Source: Ciborinia camelliae (Eukaryota; Ascomycota; Leotiomycetes; Helotiales; Sclerotiniaceae). From it: a stretch of DNA of 64,000 nucleotides. Below are positions 59,161 to 64,000 of the stretch, piece by piece (the first letter of the stretch is position 1; every line of letters starts with the position of its first letter). The stretch is taken from contig JANPYM010000005.1 of assembly GCA_025890175.1 (NCBI GenBank), forward strand, positions 2,070,166 to 2,134,165, given 5' to 3'. The notes under the pieces are model-generated. The model saw only the letters and a list, made by a program, of their open reading frames with translations, was not told the DNA's origin and ran no database searches. Made by a program: the position numbers and the translations under genes.

Positions 59161-59804
59161 AAATGATTGTTACAATATCAGTATATACTCCGTAACTAAT
59201 CGAGATCTAATATCCTTCCTCTCGAAAGGCTTTTTTGGTAACTATACATTTTAGGGGCTCACCCCTATAATAGCATGGTAGGTATACATTCCTGATCACG
59301 GTGTGTATATGTAGGTAGGTATATATCTAAACTTCTCGATTCTATTGTCCAATCAATTTTCAAATCTCTAAAGGAGACGAGACAGAGGTAATGGTATTGT
59401 AAGACTGTTTGAGGGCAGTCAGAGATTCAACTAATAGCTGTACCATCCATATCTATGGTCTTATTACATGCTCTTAGGGATCGAATAGAAACATTGGTTT
59501 AGATGACATACAAGTAAAAGGGTAGTAATCATATTGAATAACAAAACAAGTAATTTGACACAGCTTGATGCAGGACTTGCCCACGAGCTCCATTAACCTT
59601 AACCCATGTAAGATCTTAATTTGATGCACCATGCACAGCGTTTATTGAAGCAGTCGGCAGCCCAGGCGAAGACCCAAGATGAAATCATTAAAAAGGGTTT
59701 GGAAGGAATATCGAACATGGAATCATATGATAGGCGCGATCGAGAATTGAAATGAGATGTTGCTTCTACCTTGGCCAGCCGTGGTTAATTGATATCGACG
59801 GGGA

Positions 59805-59839
59805 GGAAGGGGTGGAAGGGGTGGAAGGGGTGGAAGGGG
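59805..59839. repeat. (GGAAGGGGT)n nonanucleotide repeat
   Basis: Almost four copies of a 9-bp purine-rich unit on the + strand. Confidence 0.9.
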
Positions 59840-61969
59840 CGAATTGGGGAATGTCTGTCTATTCATCCAGTCACCAGTATCTAATAATGTCGACTATCTA
59901 TTCTGTATATCCATCATTGGAGAATATTCTCTTAATACCTAGATAGTAGGTAGCAAGTACAACGTGCTATTATGTGGCTGGTGTTTTGGCAGTCAGTTGC
60001 AAAAGAAACAGGAAATAGGTCTAGGTATTGCATTGCATTGCATACTAGGTATACCTACCTATCTAGGTACAGTCAGTGGGCACTTTATACGCGAAGTAGT
60101 TATCAGTCGGGGCTATACCTAGATAGGTAATATACTTGGTAATTAATGCAGGGGTCTTGAAAGTGTAGCTTGTGGCTGCCACCATATGGGTAGGTAGGTA
60201 CTGCCCTATTAGTATTATTATTATCATTATTGCACTACATAGAGGTAAGACTTACAACTTTATATACATATATACCCTATATACCTATATATAAGTATAT
60301 ATAAATATTCATCTTTTCTCTGTCCTCAAACAAACAAAGGTCAGCGCTGGTCAACCGTATCTGTATCTCACGCTCATTACTCTACTTTCTGATTGATCCC
60401 TTGGAATCATTACCTTACCTAGGTACCTAGTACTCTTCATTCTCCAAAGCATATTGTTAGTAGTATGTTACAAACTCGTTTGACTACCCACCCAACAACT
60501 CCCACTATTATATGCAAGGAAATCCGAAATGATATCGTATTGGATACGGATGCATCCGGTAGCGTGCGGATACGGGTAACCTGACCGTTGTAACTTGTTG
60601 TTGTATTGGTGGTGATCACTGATTGATATGGGAATTTGACGAAATGGATCTTGACTTGGATTCCGGAGGCTAGAACCTATCATAATTTGAAATTGTCATC
60701 ACAGCAAGACGTATCATATGATGATATGGGACCTCATATGGACCTCATATGAACCTCATAGGTCGAATCATAACCGCTTCAAGATATGAAAGGCCTTCAT
60801 GCAACGGTATATCCTCCTACCTCATTTCGTAGAGGTTGAAATAGCAGGGGTATGGATCAGTATGTTACTATCTACAGGACATGGGCTAATCGATTCGAAG
60901 CAGTCTGAAATCCGAGTCTAAAGATTGGAAAGCAAAGCAGAATGGCCAAAATTGAGGACGAAGAAGGGTATTCAGAATTCAATTGCCCAGCAATCAATGC
61001 TCAAGGAAAACACCTAGAGAAACTTTCGACGGAGAATTCCCTGCGGCAATGTACCGGTACTTTGTACCCATGGCCAGTCTTGGAAATTCTCGCATGAATT
61101 AACAAATATGGAGGTATGTACAACGATCGATGTATATTACAAAAATACACTGTATTAGATTAAGTTCGACAACATCACATAGAGATACCCAAATATGATG
61201 ATGCCCGGAGCCCCAGACATGGTCTCCTGAATCCTTTACAAATTATCCATGGCTTTTTGATATCCAAATCTTCTTCTGCTCCACCAACTTCTTGATCCGA
61301 GCCCATCACTTTCGGTCGAAGATTCTATTTTGGAAATCCCTCCAGTACTGATCGGGAAGCGGCACTTAATGTCAAATTAGCCTATGTGCGGCGAAAGCTC
61401 CTCTTCTACAGGGTATATCGGAACACTAGAAGGGGAGTGTCTGAACATATACAGGGCTCAAGCCTTAGGGCCCTATCACTCTTGGCAGAATCTCATCTGG
61501 CATTGGAGCCAGCATCCACCACCATCCACCATTGGACATGGGACGTGGGATATGGAACCGTTGTCGGGCGTTCTTCCGCTGCACAGATCACTCCAGGGTC
61601 AAATTCTACAGCTGCACTCAAATGCACAATAAAACAGTCTTGCAGTACGGCTCATGCAGAGCAGGACAATCATCATGCACGCCACAGGCCACACAGCATG
61701 AAATGTCGAGTTTTCCTTTCAATACTTCTTGTCCCTTTGTCCCTTAGTATTGTCATTCTCCACATCAAATTTGTCCTCCAAATTGTGATTTGACGGACAA
61801 GACGGGACGTTATATGATGCATTCCGCTTCTCCTTCGGATGAGGCAAACACATGGCAATTTAATTTCCTTAAGGTTAACAACATGTCAGGACTCAGAAAG
61901 CAAGATCTCGACCCTCTTGCCGGTGATCTTCCTTGCATGTCAGGTTACACCAAATAATCAATCAACTCT

Positions 61970-61987
61970 TACCTACCTAGGTAGGTA
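61970..61987. repeat. Perfect 18-bp palindrome TACCTACCTAGGTAGGTA
   Basis: Fully self-complementary. It is the longest perfect member noticed of the dispersed CCTAGG-centred family found in most intergenic regions of the window. Confidence 0.95.
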
Positions 61988-62418
61988 CGATAGCAGTCTG
62001 GGGCATGGCTTCCCCCCCAACAATCATTGCATCTCGCGATTAAATCTCTAATCCACTCATCAAATCTTGGCATGAATGAGTTGAGGCCTCGGTTCAGACC
62101 CAATAATGCTGAGATTGTTTTTTTCGTCGTTGAGTCAACTTGAGCTTGAGTGGTTGATTTGAACCGTGTGGACTTATAAGCTTCCATCCTACCTTAGCAT
62201 TCAGGGGTAAACTTACTTATTATACTGAATATCCTTCTATTTCCAGCGTACCTTCAAACTATGTTCGGCGCTTCTTCAAACATGTTCCCAGCCTTTATGA
62301 CGAAATAGGGCGGATCTACGATACCGAGAACTTCCAACCTCGGCTTGCTACCCAACACTTCAGCCTACTAGCAACCATATTTGATTGAATATCTTGGCAT
62401 CATCTTGCATTCTCATTC

Positions 62419-62468
62419 GTGATTCGTGATTCGTGACTCGTGACTCGTGATTCGTGACTCGTGATTCG
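62419..62468. repeat. (GTGATTC / GTGACTC) heptanucleotide repeat
   Basis: Seven contiguous 7-bp copies alternating between gtgattc and gtgactc; a slippage-type minisatellite with no spacers, so not a CRISPR array. Confidence 0.9.
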
Positions 62469-62800
62469 ATTGCCATCGCTGTTGATATCTGTGACCCCCT
62501 CACGAGTCAAAAGCCCAGTGCAGCAGTGCGAGTGCGACAGTACTATGTAGGTTCTATTGGAAGCTTCTGAAGCTTCTGACCGTTATTAGCCGAGATTTAC
62601 AAATTACGAGAGAAGACAAACAGATGGTATGTGCTCGGAGGATGCCAAGACGTCCATATATCGAAATTGGATTTTGGTAATGGGAATCGAGAGATACGAG
62701 CCCTGCAAGGAATATGCCGGTACTTGAAGCTGACCGCCGTTAAACATTTCCACGGATATCCACAATGGAAGGAAGGAACTTCATGAAGGATGAAGGATAA

Positions 62801-62831
62801 AAGAAGAAGGAAGAAGGAAGAAGGAAGAAGG
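62801..62831. repeat. (GAAGAAG)n repeat
   Basis: About four copies of a 7-bp purine unit. Confidence 0.85.
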
Positions 62832-63450
62832 AACATAAGCACACATAAGGAACATTGAAGGTTAAGGTTAAGGTTCTTCTCAATTTTCTAACCACGGGGA
62901 AGAGTTTCAATTTCGTTACCCATACCGGCTACTCCATATCAAACCCTCAAACGGCTCTCTTTTAGACCCCTTGAAGCTAAAGGAAGTTTTCTCTCTCTTT
63001 CCTTTTCCTTTCTGCCTCTATTTAACTTCTAGGTATGGAGCAATCATTCCCGAGACAATCTACATAGATTAAGCCCCTTAAGGCAAAGGATAATCGGATT
63101 ACTGGACAAAACATGGTATCGGTATTTCCAGAAGACTTTTCCTCCTAAATTGAGTCTAAATAGTTTACTTTCAGTGTTTCAGAGACCCCAATGTTGCTAG
63201 AAAGTAAACTAGAGAGTAAATAGTAAGTCACTAGAAAGTCACTAGAAGACAAATAATGGATCAATGGAAAAAGCTCAATCTGGAATGATTTGTCTTCATG
63301 TCTCGGATTATTTCTAACCTGAACCGGAACCAGAACCAGAACCAGAAACCAAAAATAAATATCGGGACTGCGGAAAGTCAAATACATCGAAATTGATTAT
63401 AACTCGAATGGAAACTAACTACACTAAGAGTCTAAGACAGAATAATCAAT

Positions 63451-63479
63451 ATTCATATTCATATTCATATTCATATTCA
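63451..63479. repeat. (ATTCAT)n hexanucleotide repeat
   Basis: Nearly five perfect copies of attcat. Confidence 0.9.
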
Positions 63480-64000
63480 GACGATTTCTGCAATGATAAA
63501 ATCTCGGTTAGGCTTATTAAGGCAAAGCTACTAAAGGCACTCGCATTCATATTTGAAAGTAAGGCTCAATTTTATAAGTTTTGAGAATAGGACCGGATGA
63601 ATTATTGATCCAAGGATGAATTGGTTCAATATTATCTTAACCTCAAAATGAAATTGACCTCATAGCCCTGGACTTTTTTACAGGGACAAGGTATGGTTTT
63701 GAGATGAAATGTCCCTTCGATGTCAAGTCATTGGCTGATGTTAGTCCGTATGCTAATCCGTAATTTCATTGCTCTTGTGGATGTGGGATTATTATAGGGA
63801 GAAAGAAAAGCAGCATGTTTTGTTTATGATTTCGTGCAGAGCAGGAAATGTTCTTGAATATCTCTCGAAGTATACATATAGTACTATCGAAGTATATATT
63901 GCCGCCGAACACCCTGCTCTGCCATGCATAGATACCAAAAAGCCCTTGCAGCTGTCGAAACTCTAAATCGCTACCGGATCGTCCATCGAATACTCCGGTA

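Larger units (their letters stand above)
56551..64000. other. 7.4-kb region without recognisable genes
   Basis: Upstream of the velvet gene and beyond. The first kilobase may be a long leader or promoter; the frame at 57084-57476 (minus) has no ATG. Simple repeats are frequent: TAGG runs (58321-58336), pyrimidine tracts (58725-58800), TA-rich palindromic stretches (59095-59160 and 60262-60306), ggaaggggt units (59805-59839), gtgattc heptamers (62419-62468), gaagaag units (62801-62831) and attcat units (63451-63479). A perfect 18-bp palindrome lies at 61970-61987. No tRNA, rRNA or intact transposon was recognised. Confidence 0.55.

Noticed and set aside
61386..61793. 135-codon plus-strand open frame in the gene-free region
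   Set aside because: No family-like segments, no splice partners, and overlaps two other chance frames of similar length.
62419..62468. Regular short repeats considered as a CRISPR array
   Set aside because: Units are contiguous 7-mers with no spacers, in a eukaryotic genome.

Overview
The window is nuclear DNA of a filamentous ascomycete. Genes have short GT-AG introns (mostly 46 to 220 nt). They include fungus-specific families: a velvet regulator, a fungal O-methyltransferase, and an OMP decarboxylase with the insertion typical of filamentous ascomycetes. Intergenic DNA is moderately AT-rich and full of short CCTA/TAGG palindromes. Protein character and base composition suggest a Leotiomycete such as Botrytis, Sclerotinia or a relative; this is an inference, because no database search could be run.

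Layout. 1-5.1 kb: 3' part of a cytosolic HSP70, a WBP2-like GRAM/PPxY protein, and the complex III hinge subunit QCR6. 6.1-8.4 kb: an FLVCR-like MFS transporter with a long hydrophilic N-terminus. 8.7-18 kb: two cytochrome P450 genes (the first with a frameshift) and an aldo-keto reductase, all on the minus strand, then a divergent ornithine cyclodeaminase/mu-crystallin protein. 18.5-24.8 kb: beta-carbonic anhydrase, ribosomal protein eL8 divergent from the tRNA thiolase NCS6/CTU1, and a small lysine/glutamate-rich protein. 25.3-26.6 kb: a decayed, unrecognised gene. 26.9-30.3 kb: an RraA-like aldolase and URA3/pyrG. 31.08-31.48 kb: a 391-bp non-autonomous transposon (MITE) with TA target duplication, lying 38 bp from an O-methyltransferase with a frameshift. 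35.9-41.3 kb: a YTH-domain m6A reader and the GPI mannosyltransferase GPI18. 43.3-52.5 kb: a conserved fungal protein of unknown function and the giant proteasome activator BLM10. 54.9-56.6 kb: a VosA-like velvet regulator, followed by about 7.4 kb with no credible gene.

Most genes are unrelated housekeeping functions: protein folding and turnover (HSP70, BLM10), respiration (QCR6), translation and tRNA thiolation (eL8, NCS6), pyrimidine synthesis (URA3), GPI anchors (GPI18) and RNA reading (YTH). The 8.7-18 kb block is the only cluster-like stretch of oxidoreductases, and it has no backbone synthase. No complete novel multi-gene system is evident. The strongest unexplained items are the MITE, the decayed gene at 25.3-26.6 kb, a near-perfect RNA hairpin at 1.3 kb, a doubled GC-rich palindrome just before the 43,344 start codon, and the many dispersed CCTAGG-centred palindromes. 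All exon boundaries were inferred by eye from splice motifs, frame and family conservation.
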